Below are positions 46,043 to 61,000 of a stretch of DNA of 64,000 bases, one piece after another (positions within the stretch are counted from its first letter, which is position 1; each line of letters opens with the position of its first letter). Made by a program: the position numbers and the translations under genes. A model generated the notes under the pieces. The model was not told the DNA's origin. It searched no databases and was given only the letters and a program-made list of their open reading frames with translations. This DNA is from Sebastes aleutianus (lineage: Eukaryota > Chordata > Actinopteri > Perciformes > Sebastidae), in contig CAKAKS010000022.1 of NCBI GenBank assembly GCA_916700875.1, positions 15,948,065-16,012,064 of the forward strand. The letters run 5' to 3'.

Positions 46043-49000
46043 TCACATGGTGCAGGATTTGTCCAGCGGCGGGGGCAGAGGCGGGGTGCTGCTCTTGGGC
46101 GGGACCATCGGTTTGGGTTTAAGGGCGGGGGGGCGCAGCGGGGCCCCCATGCGGGCGGCCGCCACGGGTTTAAAGGAGCCCAGGGTGTCGGGGGAAGGGT
46201 TGGACGGTCTGGGAGGTCCCGGCGGAGGTCCGGGGAGCGGGCTGAGGGGGCTCAGAGGACTGAGAGGACTCGGGGTGCCAGGGGTACCGGGGGTCCCAGG
46301 TGTGCCCGGGGTGCTGGGGGTGCTGTGGGGGCTGGGGGACTCGGAGGAGCAGGTGTTGATGGGGCCGTTCTTCATCTGCTCCAGAGTGTCCAGCACCACG
46401 TCGGGAGCCGGCCGGCAGCCCTGCCGCTCCAGCTGCCTCAACTCGCCCAGAGCCACCGTCACCGTCTCCTCGATGTCCTGCAGGACGATCAAAGACAACG
46501 AGTCCAGCAAGGAGCGACTGCACAGCTTCACTGGAAAAAACTAAACCTGCAATAACTTTTTTTTGGCCATTTCAGGGACAGCGTGAACATATCATCACCT
46601 TTTAAGTTCAACTCTAACAGCTGCCTACGTCCACATCCAGCAGAGACAGAGCAGCTTGATCATGATCAATATTTTTTGGGGTTTGGATTGTTTGGACATT
46701 AGAAAATTGTTAAAGCAGCAGAATTACTGCTCGTTCTCACTCCAACTGACCCACTTCACATAACTCTATTTTAATCCATTTAATATTAATTAATGTATCT
46801 TTAATTAATGCTATCTATTTAAGTTAATTAACTGTATCCGTGTGTGTGTATACCTGAGCCAGCGTGTCGGGGTCCAGCGCTCTGGACCGATGGGAGTCAC
46901 TGAAGCCGTGCTGCCCGCTGTTCGAGCGTCGGATGGGCGTGTCCTCCGGCCTCCGCAGCGAATCATGTCGACTCACCGTCATGGTCACGGCGGCTGCAGA
47001 GCGGCGGCGGCGCTCCGGGCTGTCGAGGGGCGGGGTCAAACCCTGGCCCCGTCCCAGCAGCAGCTCCCTGGGGCTGAAGTGACCCGTCACCGGCGGGGAG
47101 CTTCGCTCCATCACCCCCCCGTTGCCGTGGCAGTGGCTGTCGTTGGAGCGGCCGAGGGGGCGGCGGAACAAACCCTCCGTTCGCTTCCTCCTGTGACTGT
47201 CGACAGGAAGTACAAACAGTGTGAGCTTCTCAGGTCAACAGGAACTCATAGCAACAAGATAAAGATGGACGTCTGCCTCATCCTCTAAAGGGTTTAACGG
47301 GGCTGGTAGTACAAAAGAAAAAGAGTGAGTAAATACGGTCAAATTTGAAGTACTTCACTTGAGTATTTCCATTTGATGCTACTTTATACTACTACTCCAC
47401 TACACTCTACTTCCCCTCAAAAAAGTACTTGGTCCCTGTGGTTGAAACACAAGGAGTTCCTCAAAAGGTTCCTAGTCACAGGGGAAAGTTCTTGTACTTT
47501 CAGAAAGTACTACCCCCCAACCAGGGCCTTTTTGGGGGGTAAAAAGGCCCCGGAACTTAATTCAGACCCTGGTCCCTGTGGTTGAAACGCAAGGAGTTCC
47601 TCAAAAGGTTCCTAGTTCTGGGAAGAAAGTTCTTGTACTTTCAGAAAGTAATACCCCCCCCCCCGACCAGGGCCTTTTTTGTGGGATAAAAAGGCCCCAG
47701 AACTTAATTTAGACCCTGATCCCTGTGATCAAAATGCAAAGAGTTCCTAAAAAGGTTCCTATTCCCTGGAGATAGTTCCTGTTCTTTCAGAAAGTACTAC
47801 CCCCCAACGAGGGCCTTTTAAGGAGCAAAATGTCCCCGGAACTTAATTTAGACCCTAGTCCCTGCAGTCAAAGTTCCTGTGTTCTAAAAGGGGCTCATAA
47901 TAATAGTATAATTTGACTTAAGAAGGTTTTGAATTGTTTTACTTGTAATGGAGTATGTTTACATTGTTGTATTAGTACTTGTACTTAAGTAAAGGTATGA
48001 ATACTTCTTCCATAGATGACATGCACTGTTAGGAATGACTGAGGATGAGGGTGAAAGGAGTCTAGTTCTGCAGACGGGGAACCGAGTCACATGAGAACCA
48101 GGAGTGATAACGGCGTGATGAAATTCTCAGGTATTTTTAGAGGTGAGAGAACAAGCTGGAAAATGGTTTTAACATTCATCCTCCTCTGACGTGATAATGG
48201 AAGCTGTCTTACATGACAGACCTGTTATAGGTCTCTGGCGGTCTGATGTCGGTGGGGGAGCTCAGCTCGCTCCTGGACCTCTTGTCGTCGGTGCTGCTGC
48301 TTCCTCCGTCGCTGTCCGCCTTCTGACTGAGCGAATCTGACATGACGTCGGCCCTGAAGACACAGACAGACTCTCAATCAGGACTAATGGCTCTGGAAAC
48401 AGGAGAGCTGAACTCACACAACACCAATCATCAATTAAAGGATCAATAGCGAGCGGTTAGTGACTCCCTCAATCCAATAAGGCCGTTAATCAACAAGGTG
48501 GGCAACAAATCCACCTGAATCCATCAGAGCAGCATGTCAATGAGTCAGTGAGCCACTGATGTTAACAAGAGCTGACTGTAAGTACGCATGGTTCCCTAAT
48601 GAGCACTTTGCTTTATAATGTTTATTGAATAGAATAAAAATATAATATAATATAATACAATACAATATAATAAATGGGTTCCATTAGTTTTTTCAACTTA
48701 TTAACTACAATGCATATAAATATTAAATTAATCTTTACATTTTACTCACACACTGTGTAGACGTATACCCAAAGAAGTATGGATCTATTAGCATTATTTT
48801 ATTATTATAAATAAAGGTTGAGAACAAAAAATAACTACATATTGTACAGTTTGTACTATTATTATTGTATTATTATTATTATTATTATTATTAAGAAAAC
48901 TGAAGGTAAGTGAAAAAAACTAAACAGAAAAACATTATTTTAATATCTAGATAAATAAAAAATAAATAGATATACAGATACAATAGATACATTTTGATTT

Positions 49001-52000
49001 CTTATATTAGCTTTGAATGTCTCCATCATATTTTATGAAGGAAGAGAAAATAAATAAATAAAATGTATAATAATAATAATAATAATAGTAATAATAATGG
49101 TACGTAAGTAATTGAGTGGAAAATAATAATAGTAATAATATTAGTGTAGCCTGATCTTGGCATGCAAAAAAGAGCTTATTAATATTATGTTAATACCCAA
49201 ACAAAGTAGTTCTTTAGACACCCAAACTTAAATCTGAAATAATATAATGTTAATACATCTATACTTTTTTGGGTAAAGGATTAATTTAATATTTATATAC
49301 AGAGAAATAAAATATATCAGGCATCAGAAAATACTATAGACTTGAGAAACGTCTACTATAATCTACCAAACCTCCACTGAAAACAGCTCAAATGAAAGAA
49401 AACAGGAAAACGCTATCAAAATAAAAGCATCTAAATGAAAGGGGTGTGTCTGGTGCACTCGCCTCTCCTTCACCACAATGTACTGGTGAGGCACCAGGCC
49501 GTGGTTTCCGTTGAGCCGCCCCTCCCACCAGTCATGTGACGCTCGCTGGAAGAGCTGCAGGGACGCTCCCTTCTTGAAGGAGAGCTCGCGGCCCGACCGG
49601 CCCACGTAGTCGAACCTCGCCACCGCCTCCACACCCTCGCCCTCTGCCAGAGAGAGAAAAGAGGAGGAGGAGATGAAGATAAGAGATGTGGAAATAGAGG
49701 TGAACCTGAACTTGTCAATCAGCTGTCTCTGCGGCTTTGTTCCTCCCACAGCTCGACCAATCAGAACACAGCATTGAAACTAGTCTTTTCTATTAAGAGA
49801 GCGAGGAGGGAGGAGGAAGGAGGAAGGAGGAAGGGGCGGGAGGGGTGTGGAGACGGAGAGGGAGGGAGGGAGGGTGGTAGTGGTGAGAAGGGGGGAGATG
49901 TCTCCATGGTTGCTGTTGCCGTAGCAACCCCTCTCCACCAGGACACACAGAGGGATTGGGATTGTGTGTGTGTGTGGGCGAATTGTGTGAAGGTCAGAGG
50001 TCATGCGTACCCTCGTCGCTGGTCTGGGTCTCGGTGCCGCCGTCGGGCTCGGCCTCCTCCAGCGCCCCCGGCTCGCTGAACGGACTCTCGCTGCAGGAAG
50101 AGGAAGAAGAAGAGGAAGAGGAAGAGGAGGAAGAGGAGAAGCTCAGATCGACACACTGTCCATTCAACATGGGAACAAAAGGGAGGATGCACAGATGGAG
50201 ACAAAGCTCTGAGGACGAGGAGGAGAGGAACACACTGTTCACAGTATCAGACTGAAGGAGAGACGCTTTCTTGCTCTACCATAACCACGGAAAATAAATG
50301 TTTCTGATTGGTTGTCAGGTGTCTGTTGAAATTATTCATCAGGAAACAATTGACACCTCTATAGCAGGGTTTTCAGAGTGTGACACTGTGGGCCCCACCC
50401 CACAGATCCCATACTGCTTTGGCGGATGTAAACAGGAAGTGTGTTGGTGTTAGCCTATATTTTTCACACATAGGCGCATTAAAAGTATGCCGAATTATCT
50501 ATTAGCAGCTCCTGTTTGCAGTTTGCCCATGGATGTACAGACAACCATCACTGGATTAATCTGATACTGAAGGAAACTTAAAAACGTGAAGATTCTCAGG
50601 CAAGTTCTGCAGCTTTTTTCTATAATTTCTAAGAAGATTTTCAGATGTTTATTCTTGATGGATATCAGAAATAATGATATTCTGGGGAAGTGAAAGTCAC
50701 ATTGAACGCTATCAGATTTGACTGAGTTATGACTCCGAGAAGGACTCCCTATAGTTAAATGTGTTAAATTCCAGAGCAGCACAGTGACTATTTCATCCCC
50801 ACCTCCTCCTGTAAAGTTAATGGGGCTTTACTTGAAGCGACCAAAGTGAAATCAGGGTTCAGGAGGTTAATCTCGATGGAAACTCGGGAGAATAGTAATA
50901 ACATTAAATGAATAAGATTAGCGACTAACGAGATAACTGGCTGAACTCACCAGTACTGGTCTCCAGTCATACACTTCTCATACACCGGCCCCGGCAGCTC
51001 CTTGGTGTCTGGGAAGATATTGTCGTGGTTCAGGATGACCGTCTTGATGACCTCGTTGACGTGCGCCTGACAGGCCACCTGGTCCAGCGTGTCCGGCGTG
51101 GGCAGCAGGGTGGGGCCGAACACGATGGCCAGGTTCCCAGCATCCATCATGTTCTCGTCGCTGTACTGGGAGAGGCTGTGGGAGGAGGGGAAACAGTACT
51201 TACTATAAAAAAGCATTTTTTATTTCTCAGTTTGGGTTCATATAAACCAGCATGTAACCCAGTGTTACAGTTTTTAATAATACCTCATTGATATTTATAT
51301 TATTATTATGTATATATACGTTTACTGTTCTCTCCTGCAGCCATATCAGAACTGGATTAAGTTACTGCTAATGCTAACCGGACATTTCCTGCTGCTGCTG
51401 CTAGGGGTTTAACTGACAAAATATGAGGTGTTTATTTTTATCTTTTGAAGCAATACGACGGCATATTGGGGCCATTGTAGGAAAAAAATTACAGAGCTGT
51501 AAAGTTGTTAATTTGCGTGAAAAAAAATCACAAATTTACAAAAAAAAACTTGAATATTCTCTGAGATTAAAGTTGTAGATTTACAAGAAAAAAAAATCTA
51601 ACTTTACTAGAAAAAATCTAATATTATCTGAGATGATAAAGTCATAAATTTGATAAAAAAATTCACAAATTCTGAGATTAAAGTCTCAAATTTAGCCGCC
51701 GTCTGAATTTTGTTGCTCCTGAAGTAGTAGCGAACGGTCCTGAAAGATAAATATACATGTTTTCTTTCATGTTCTTTTATGAACATAAATAAATACTAAT
51801 ATAATTAATATCTTTTGCACTCTGCAGCTGACGTTACTGCCGTGTTTAACGATGACGTCTGTGGTGTGATGAGGTTGATCCAACCTTGTAAAGGGAAGCG
51901 ATGTGGTTCCTTGACCAAAAAAAAAACACTATTTCTTTTCCAAAAATGTAATATATAATATAATATAATCTCAGAGAACATCCAAGTTGTTTTCCTACAA

Positions 52001-55000
52001 GTCTGAGTTTTTCCTCACATTATTGTCCCCTCCCCTGGCTCCGTAAATGTTGTATCTTAACGTGCAATGGCCCTAACACGCCGTCATATCAGAACATAAT
52101 CTGCAGATTAATCAATGATGAAAGTAATGGGTGTATCTGTGCTAAAATGATGAGGTGATCCCATTTTACGCTGCAGCACAGAAGGAGATATTCATTTATC
52201 TTGACAAAGATCTGCAGAAACTTTTTTTCTTTTTCTTTGTCGAAAGACCGATGAAAGAAACCCTCAATGAGGAATATACACCGTCTATCTGAGGCTGGCT
52301 GAACAGAGGATTTAAAAGAGTTTATAGTGCAAGAAACTCCTCTCCTCTTGTGCTGTAAAACAATTCAGCGGATATCAGCGCATCAAATTATTGCTTTAAA
52401 ATGAATAAAGTAATGACGTTAAAATACACTTTTCCACATTCAGGCTCTATTATTGTTTCCTGTGATGTCACCACCAGTGTTCACAGTTAAATACAGACTG
52501 AAACAGAAAAAAATGTCACTCTCCTTCACAGTGAAGCTCCTGATTTAATAACACTGAAGCTGAATGCACTTCATAGTGCTGCTAATAAGAGCACCAATAT
52601 GTTCAAACCGGTACATCACACCTGAACATCACACTCAGCTCCCCTCGCTGCTCTCTCTTTCTATATTTACTGAAGAGGCTGCAGAGTTTTATCATCTCTA
52701 CACGCTGTGAGTGAGCACTTCTTTACTACCGGAGAGGTTTAGGTCCTCTCCCACCTCTCCTCAGCTTTAAAACCACGTGGGATGAGAGGAACAATTCTGT
52801 TAAAATGTAGAGAAATCATCATTAACAGTAAGAGCCTGGTTGTTATTTTTTTATGAGTGGATACTCACTGGTTGAGGAAGGCGAACAGGTAACGCATCAC
52901 CACCAGCGTCGCCCTCGGGACCCCCAGCAGGATCTTACGAATGCACTGTGCCCGCTCGTACATGTTCTCGATCCCTGCGGCAAGAAACACACATCAGGAC
53001 GTTTGGCCGTTGTTCTATTCGCTCTTTGGTTGTTTTAACTGCATCCTTTTCTAATGCAGGAGGGGAGGTTTTTCTGAAGTATCTTTTTTCTGTGATATCT
53101 AAGCAGATTTATGGATGTTTATTCTCAATGGACATCAGAGATAAAGATATCCTCGGGAAGTGTAAGTCACACTGAATCTATAAATATGTTTATCATTTGT
53201 TGCACATTACCAGTAAAGAGACGGCGGTACTCACGGACGCAGGAGATGAGGTCATTGAACCGTTCCTTGGGAAACAGCGGGTTCTCCAGACCCCGGAAGT
53301 AAAGCTTCAACACTCCAGCCACAGAGTTGATGTCGTGGTTGCTCTCCTCGTCGATCAGCGGGTCGTTACCTGGACAACGACGCACAACGAGTCAACCACA
53401 TTGTTACCCACCTGAAGCTGCCCATCATGTGACCTTCACGGTGACCTTCTCACCTCTCTCGAAGGAGTTCTTGATGTCGTTGACCTCTACCTGAGATCCC
53501 GACACCCGGAATATGCCCTGATGCTGAAGACCTGTTGGGAACAGACGGGTGTTTGTCTTTCTCTGAGACTTTTCAAGACCTGCAGATACCTCAGATTTTA
53601 CAAAAAAGTAGTCATTGCAGTAGTTGGTGAAACCACTACAGCATGCTGAATGTTGAAACTCACCATGTAGGTTGATGTAGCGGATGCAGCTCTCCACAAG
53701 CAAGGGTATGGCTTTAGTTGAATCCTATAAACACAATGATCAAGTACATAATTATGGTTGGTTATTGTTTATATATTCAATCTTATTCTGAAGCTCTTAT
53801 CGACTCCTGGTTCGGATTCTTCAGTCAGCATTATTTTCAGCAGATTCAGACTGCCGTAGACAATCATTTGTCATAAATGAGAAGTGATTTTGTGATTGTT
53901 TTTGGTAAAATAAGGTAAAATAAAGACAAGCATTCTCTATCTTACGCTGCAAAAGTTAAATTTTTTCTTAACGTAAACAAATTCCACGGAAAAGACAAAA
54001 AAAAACGTGTTAGTCCGTCTCTCAATACTTTGATGTTTGTTTGTTTTTCCCCTGAAAAACATGCAAGGAGTGTCTGCATGCCTCCTCTCGGGTTGCAGGT
54101 ACAACTTCCACCTATCAGAGGATACGGCAGCAGCCTTTATGTAGCCTGTGTGTGACTTTAACTGAACTATAAAAGTGAGGAAATGGTATTTCCAGTAGAA
54201 ATTACGCTCTTGACTATCAGAGATTACCAGAAACAACCAGAGAAACAACATACAGCCTGATAAGAGTGAAACTCTACCTGGTGCTTGCTATGGGAGTTCT
54301 TCCGCCCACGACTGTAATAAGCAGAGAGATAAAGAAAGAGGAGCGTCTCAGTAACATTATTATTATTAACGTGAAGAGAAAATATGCACTGCGACATGAG
54401 ATAATACCTGGTAGTCAGCAGCTCGGCTTTATATCCTGTAAGAAAACACAAAGATTTAAAGGCAATAAATGCAGTCTGTGTTATAAAATATAAGAGAGAA
54501 AAAGAAGTGAGAGAGAGTTTCTGTTCGTCTTACCTTCTGCTAAAGCTTTCTTCAGTATGTCATGTTTGGCCTGCAGCTTGGAGATGAGATTACTTCCCTC
54601 CAGATACTCGCGGAATTTCTGAGGATTGAGACATAAAACAAGACACAAAGCTTAATCAATTATTATTAAATATAAAAAATGAGCAAATCAATTCATTTTT
54701 TAAACATTTTAACATGACTTCAAGGTGCAAACATTAACTCTATTAGTGTGAACGTGACGCTGTGCTGTTCTCTCACAGTGAAGTAGAAGAGCTCCGTCTC
54801 CTGCTGGTTGGCCCGTTTCTTGGCCAGACTCGGTTTGTTCAAGTATCCGTCCGACACGCTGGACTTGACCGACTCGGATGACGGGCTGTGGGTGAAGCTC
54901 TGGGACACGTCGAAGTCCTCCAGCACCGTCATGTCCTGCAGCGTGGTCAGAGTCGCTCCCCAGGTCTTCTTCACCTGGACGGGGGGGACAGACAATGGAG

Positions 55001-58000
55001 AGGAGCCACTTGAGGTTCACACTAGTTTCACAGAGTTAAATACCTGACAAATCAACGTCACATTCATCAAACCGATGCAACTATTGTGCGAATTTCTATA
55101 ATATCACAGTATATATCATTAAAGTCGTCAACAAAAACTGTGACAAAGAGTATTCGTTGACGATCCTTCTTTTTCACAGCGAAAACGAGACTAAAACTTG
55201 ATAAAAAGTAACCTTTGAAAATGAAAACTATGACGAAATGTTTTATATTTTTCGTCAACAAGAAAAAATTAAAATCAGATCACGGACTACTGATTTTGGT
55301 CTGTAAACGTCACAGGATCTTCTCTATGGAGGACCGCACCTGCCAAAATTAAAAATAAATGAATAAATGAATATGTTTCAATTTGGTTTTTTTATTTGTT
55401 TACTTTTGTATTAATTCCCTTTTTTATTTACTCTTCTGTTTAATTTCCACTTTTATTTATGTATTTATTTTCATGACTTTTTATTATTTATTTTTATTTA
55501 TGTATTTATTTTTGCATTTATTTTGTATTTATTTATTTTGCATGAATTTTTCTTTCATATTTATTTTTAAATGCATGTATTTATTTATGTGTTCAAGCAT
55601 TTATTAATATTAATACTTATTTATTTCCCCAAACTTATTTATCTCTGTATTCTTTTCTTTATACATTTATTCATATATTTGTTTTTTCTCTTCTACTGTT
55701 GTTTTAATTATAAAAGCCCAACCATGGACAATTTTAAATAAGTAAGTCGCCTAAATTAATGAATAAATAATTAAATCCATGATTTGGGCTGTAAGTGATC
55801 AAAGTTTAATTTATCACAGACCCAAATCATCACTGTTATAAAGCTGTTTTCCTGTTGCTGTGAGGTAGAGAGGACCTTGGATTTTGCAGAGAAAGCATGA
55901 GTATCCTGCACAAGGTCAGTCCCAAATTACTCCACCAAACACTGAATACATCAATCTGAGAGGCTTCAGCAGGTAGGACATTTGATAAATATGAGCTCAG
56001 AGCTGCATGTGAATCTATTTTTCCACCTCAAAACAGCTCTGAACTTCCTGTATAGACGGACGACTGCACACCTGAATAAATGCCATCGCAGCACAACGCT
56101 TCACGGATCACCAGTTATGAATTATGAATTATTTCAGGGTGGACTTTCATTTCCTAAAACGTTTGATGAAGTGTGTGTGTGTGTGTGTGTTTATGTAGAC
56201 CACATATGCAAAGTGTGTTTGTAGTTACAGCGAGGATAATGGCTGTTAGAGTGTTTTTATTTGTACATGATAATCAGGGTGTTTGTGAGCTGCTGAGACG
56301 TGCAGACGCAGCTCATTAATCCAGACTCCTTCAGCATCTTTATGCCCTTCAGGGTGAGTCAACAGCTGCCCTCTGTGCTCGCTACACAACAACAGGGAGG
56401 ACGCCGCACGCCAAGTTTATTTTTAGAGGCTACATCTGCGACATTATCACCCCATTAAAACTGTATACATTACCATAACTCTGTGCAAAGTTTGTAGCTG
56501 TCAGATGAACATTTTAATCATAATCAGGGAGGTTTTTGGCCACAGTAGTGGGGTCCATACTGGTGCAACACTTAGAAATATCTCAACAACTAACGGACAA
56601 ATTGCAAGGAAAGTTGGTGCAGATATTAACGGTCTCTGGGGAAGAAATCCAAATGAGTTTGGTGACTTTTCATGTAGCGGCAGCCTGGTTCTAGACCGTC
56701 CACATCTCAGATACTTTCAGTGATTTAAATTGCTTTTATTGAGCTCATTGGGAGCCGTTTCCCTGACTGGCAAACAACCGTGCTAATCAGATCTTGTCGG
56801 GTTAAGAAGGGAAAGGCCTGAGAAGAAAAATGACAACTAGACTAGATGACGCTGACAAAGTTGTACAGGTTGATGTAAATAATGTTAAATCCTCAGAGCA
56901 AATGTTACAACAGCTTCTGTGTCGAGTAATAATGACTGAGGTAGTGATTGGTTAGAGCAAAACAAAATAAACTTCCCCCCAAACAGAAATCGGCTAACAT
57001 TAACACAATAGTCGTGTTTCCATTCAATATTCATGCAAATTTTAAGCAAACTTTTGAAATGTCGCAAAAAAAAAAAGCAAATTAGGCGCGTTTCCATCAA
57101 CTGGTTTGGAGCGACTAAACTCGCTCGTTGCTAAGGTAGGAGGAGTTTAACACAGAGTCCTGCACCAGGTCGGGTATGCGCGAAAAAGTTGTGTAACGGG
57201 TAAAAAAAAATTGTTAATATAAATTCACGAGCACAGGTAAAATTGAACTAACTGCAGGCAGGCAGCAGGTGAGAACAAAAATGTATTTTTTTGGAGAAAT
57301 CAGAAATCAAAATGATTGTGCACCCCGGTAGCTCATCTGGTAGAGCAAGCGTCCATGTACCAAGGCTGAGTTCCGTGGCCCTTTGCTGCATATCGTCCTC
57401 TTTCTCCTCCCTTTCATAACTATCACTGTCACTATCAATAAAGGCAAAATGCCAAAAAAAATAATTAAAATGATTGTGAAGTATTTTTAACATCTAATTC
57501 AGCTAATATTATCCAGCATAATCAGCTGCCAGGATTTATTTTTTATTGTGAAAGCCTGGCACTATTTGTGCAGAACGTGCTCGCCATCTTGGCATCGAGC
57601 GCAGCCAGTGAAGGAGACTTTTCCTCGGCTGGATTTGTGATTCAAGAATGGAGAACCTAACTTTAACCAGGGACTGTTGTGTGTAATCACGGGTCGGTTC
57701 CGGTAATGACATTTGTGGGTGTGGTTTTGCAAAACTGGACCCATGCAGGACTCAGGACTGCAGGAAATATATTTGTAAGCATGAGTAGTTATTGTAGTAA
57801 ATGTGGACATTTTGAGCATCGCTTTAGTTTGTGTGTCTTACCTCTTCGTTCTCGATCTTCAGAGACGCCAGGCGCGTCTGCAGCTGCGTGAGGCGGAGGT
57901 TGAGCTCGGCCTGGAGCTGTGGCTGGGAGGCGATCTGGGTCACCTGACAGGAAGTAGATCAAATCAGGAAATAAATCAGAAAACAACGACTCTTAATTAT

Positions 58001-61000
58001 TGTAATATTAATAAGTCACATCGGTGTGTTTATTCCTACATTTTATCTCCAAAAATAATCCAAAAAAGTGACTATACGTAGGACTCTTGTGGTTAATATG
58101 ATATACTGACTGCGTCGCCCATGTGCGCCTGGAAGCTGAAGCGCTGCGGGGGGCAGAAGGCGGTGGGGTAGAGGCCCAGCAGACGCTGCCGGTCTCGGGC
58201 GGGGTCCAGGCCCTCCACGGCCCCCTCCAGCACCTCCAGACCCGCCCTCCTGGAGGCTTCAAGGCTCAGTTCGGCTGATAGGTAGGTCCTCAGAGCCCGG
58301 CTTAGACTGGAGTGGTACCCTAGGTCACAGCACTGGGACAAAGAGGATGGACATATTGATATCTTGAGTTGAGGATAGTGTCCCCATGACATCCATTTTC
58401 TCCGTTAAAAAATGAGTCCAGACTTCACTGCAGTGTTCATGAGTTTGAGACTTTCTGCAGACAGCCTGCAGCTTTTAGACTCACAAAATCCACCAACCTC
58501 TCTAGTGATGAGTAGAAACAGAAAGTTATACTCACGTCTATGATGTCGGGCAGGTCGTGGATGTAGTATTTAAACACAGAGGCGTTGGTGGCCTCCAGAG
58601 TCAACAGATACTCGTTCCTGGCTTTAAGAGTCTTCAGCTTGTTCTCAGAGTACTTTGCCTTCCTCTAATGAAGAAAGAGACACAGATTGAATCCAGAAAA
58701 CAACTCTCATCATTCATCAGAAAGGTTCTCCTCCTCATGATGCGTCATTTAACCTGTATCATGAATAATATTATAGTCCGGTAGAGGAGAAGAAGCTGTT
58801 GTCTTTCAGCAATATACACATTTGAATCATCCAGCGGTGTCGTTTCTATTCAGTCACATGTGAAAATCCCTATGTGTCAGGTAGAAACTATTGGATGTGA
58901 GATATAGTGGATGCAGTTAAGGGAACTGAGACGCCCCCCCCGTACCTTCTCCCTCATCTTCTCCATCTTGCGGGCGGCGTTGCGTCTTTGGTGGCGCTCT
59001 TCTATCCGCAGGCCGAACACCGGCTCCACCCCTCCGCCCGTCCCCGACACGCCCTTCACGCGGCCCTCCTGGCGCTCCGCGTCCCGCAGCTTGGTTTCCG
59101 CGCTGATCGTCTCCACGTGGTACATGTGATACGTCTTCATCACCTAGGTAACAGCAGACCATAATAACAAGCATTCAGCGTCTGAATCAAATGGACCAGA
59201 GAAACTGCGAAAACAACGTTATGCTGCAGCCTTTTATTCCTCAAGGTTATCAGGTCCTCTCTAATCTGATTCTCTGTGTTTGGACTAGAAGCTTTTAAGG
59301 CAGCGCTCTGACTGGAATAAACTCTGACTTCTGACGGACAATAATCAGAAAATTGAGTCCTTTAAGGCTCTTTCAGATCTGAAGAATAATGTCAGGAAGG
59401 CAGAAGTTCAGAATGAAAAAACATCTCTGAATGTGAGCTTTAAAAACATGTCCTCTGTGCCTCTTTACCTCGGCCCAGTTTCTAGTTCATTCTGCACAAA
59501 CAAAAACTACTTTAATGATTGATTTCAACCTTTCATTTGATTCTTTGTCTGCCTTCTTTTACAGGGTGTCTTCAGATATCAGAGTGTTTAACAGTTCTTT
59601 TTATATAGACCAATAGACCAAATATAAAGACATGTCTGTTAGCTTTGTGTAAAACTGATTTAAAAACATTTTCAGAGAGTTGCTGACTTACGGTGTAAAG
59701 CTCGTTGAGAAGCTTCATGAGGTCTTCCTGAAGCTGAAAGATGATCTCCTTACTCTGACAGAAGACAGAGGAATATCATTAGCACAAAGTAAATACATGC
59801 ATTCACACAGTGTGACAGTAAGTACACATTTTGAGGTACTTGTACATTACTGAGTATTTCCATTTGAAGCATCTTTAAACCAGGGCTGTCAATCAATTAA
59901 AATATTTAATCACAAATTATTCACACATTTTTTATCAGTTCAAAATGTACCTTAAAGGGAGATTTGTCAAGTATTTAATACTCTTATCACATGAGTGGGC
60001 AAATATGCTGCTTTATGTAAATGTATGTATATATTTATTACTGGAAATCATTTAACAACACAAAACAATGACAGATATTGTCCAGAAACCCTCACAGGTA
60101 CTGCATTTAGCATAAAAAAATGCTCAAATCATAACATGGCAAACTGCAGCCCAACAGGCAACAACAGCTATCAGTGTGTCAGTGTGCTGACTTGACTATG
60201 ACTTGCCCCAAAACTGCATGTGATTATCATAAAGTGGGCATGTCTGTAAAGGGGAGTCTCTCTAACACACTGTTCCTTTAAACAGCAGGCGAGAAAGCAG
60301 TAAATGAGTATTGAAAACGTTTCAATTCACAATCGATGTGTCATCTGATCGACCTTCATAGAGACCACCGATCAAACTATTTAGAACAATCGGAGCACCA
60401 TTATGCATCAGTATTAATCTAATAATGTCAGAGACATTTTAATGCACAATGTGTACTTTTAATTTTCATACTTTTAATGCATTTTGCTCATAATATTTTT
60501 CAAGATTATTGCTTTGGCATGCAACAAAGGTCTCCGGCTGTAATCGAACCAGTGACGTAGCGGTTATATAGCATTGATAAAAGTATTGATTACAGCCACT
60601 TTAAGTAAAAGGTCTGAGTGCTTCTCCCAGTGTAAAGAAATACAGGTGATCTGAGCAGCACCAGATGAATAAAAGGACAAACAAATTAATTCATAAAGCT
60701 CAAACTGGATCCCGGTCTCATGCATTAAACAGCTCCAGTTATGTGGCAGCACATTAATATTACATTATGCTAAATGCCTGTGGATTCCCAGGATGGATGG
60801 ATCCCGTTCCCATAGCGCCCGCTGAGAAAAAGATCAGCTGAGCCCGTCGCCATGGCCACAGGACTGTCAGCGTTGTCATGGCCACCCGGCCGTCCGTCTC
60901 CTCCTCAGAGCAGAGTTAGAGAGAGGACACGGCGATGTGATGGAGGTCTGACTGTTTATAGCTGCTGGCGGCCGCTGCACTTTAGTCAGTATGAATAAAA

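Noticed and set aside
50101..50148. Poly-Ser stretch in a minus-strand frame continuing into the srgap1 linker exon
   Set aside because: The acceptor cctgcag and homology (GDQYC|ESPFSEP) place it in the intron.
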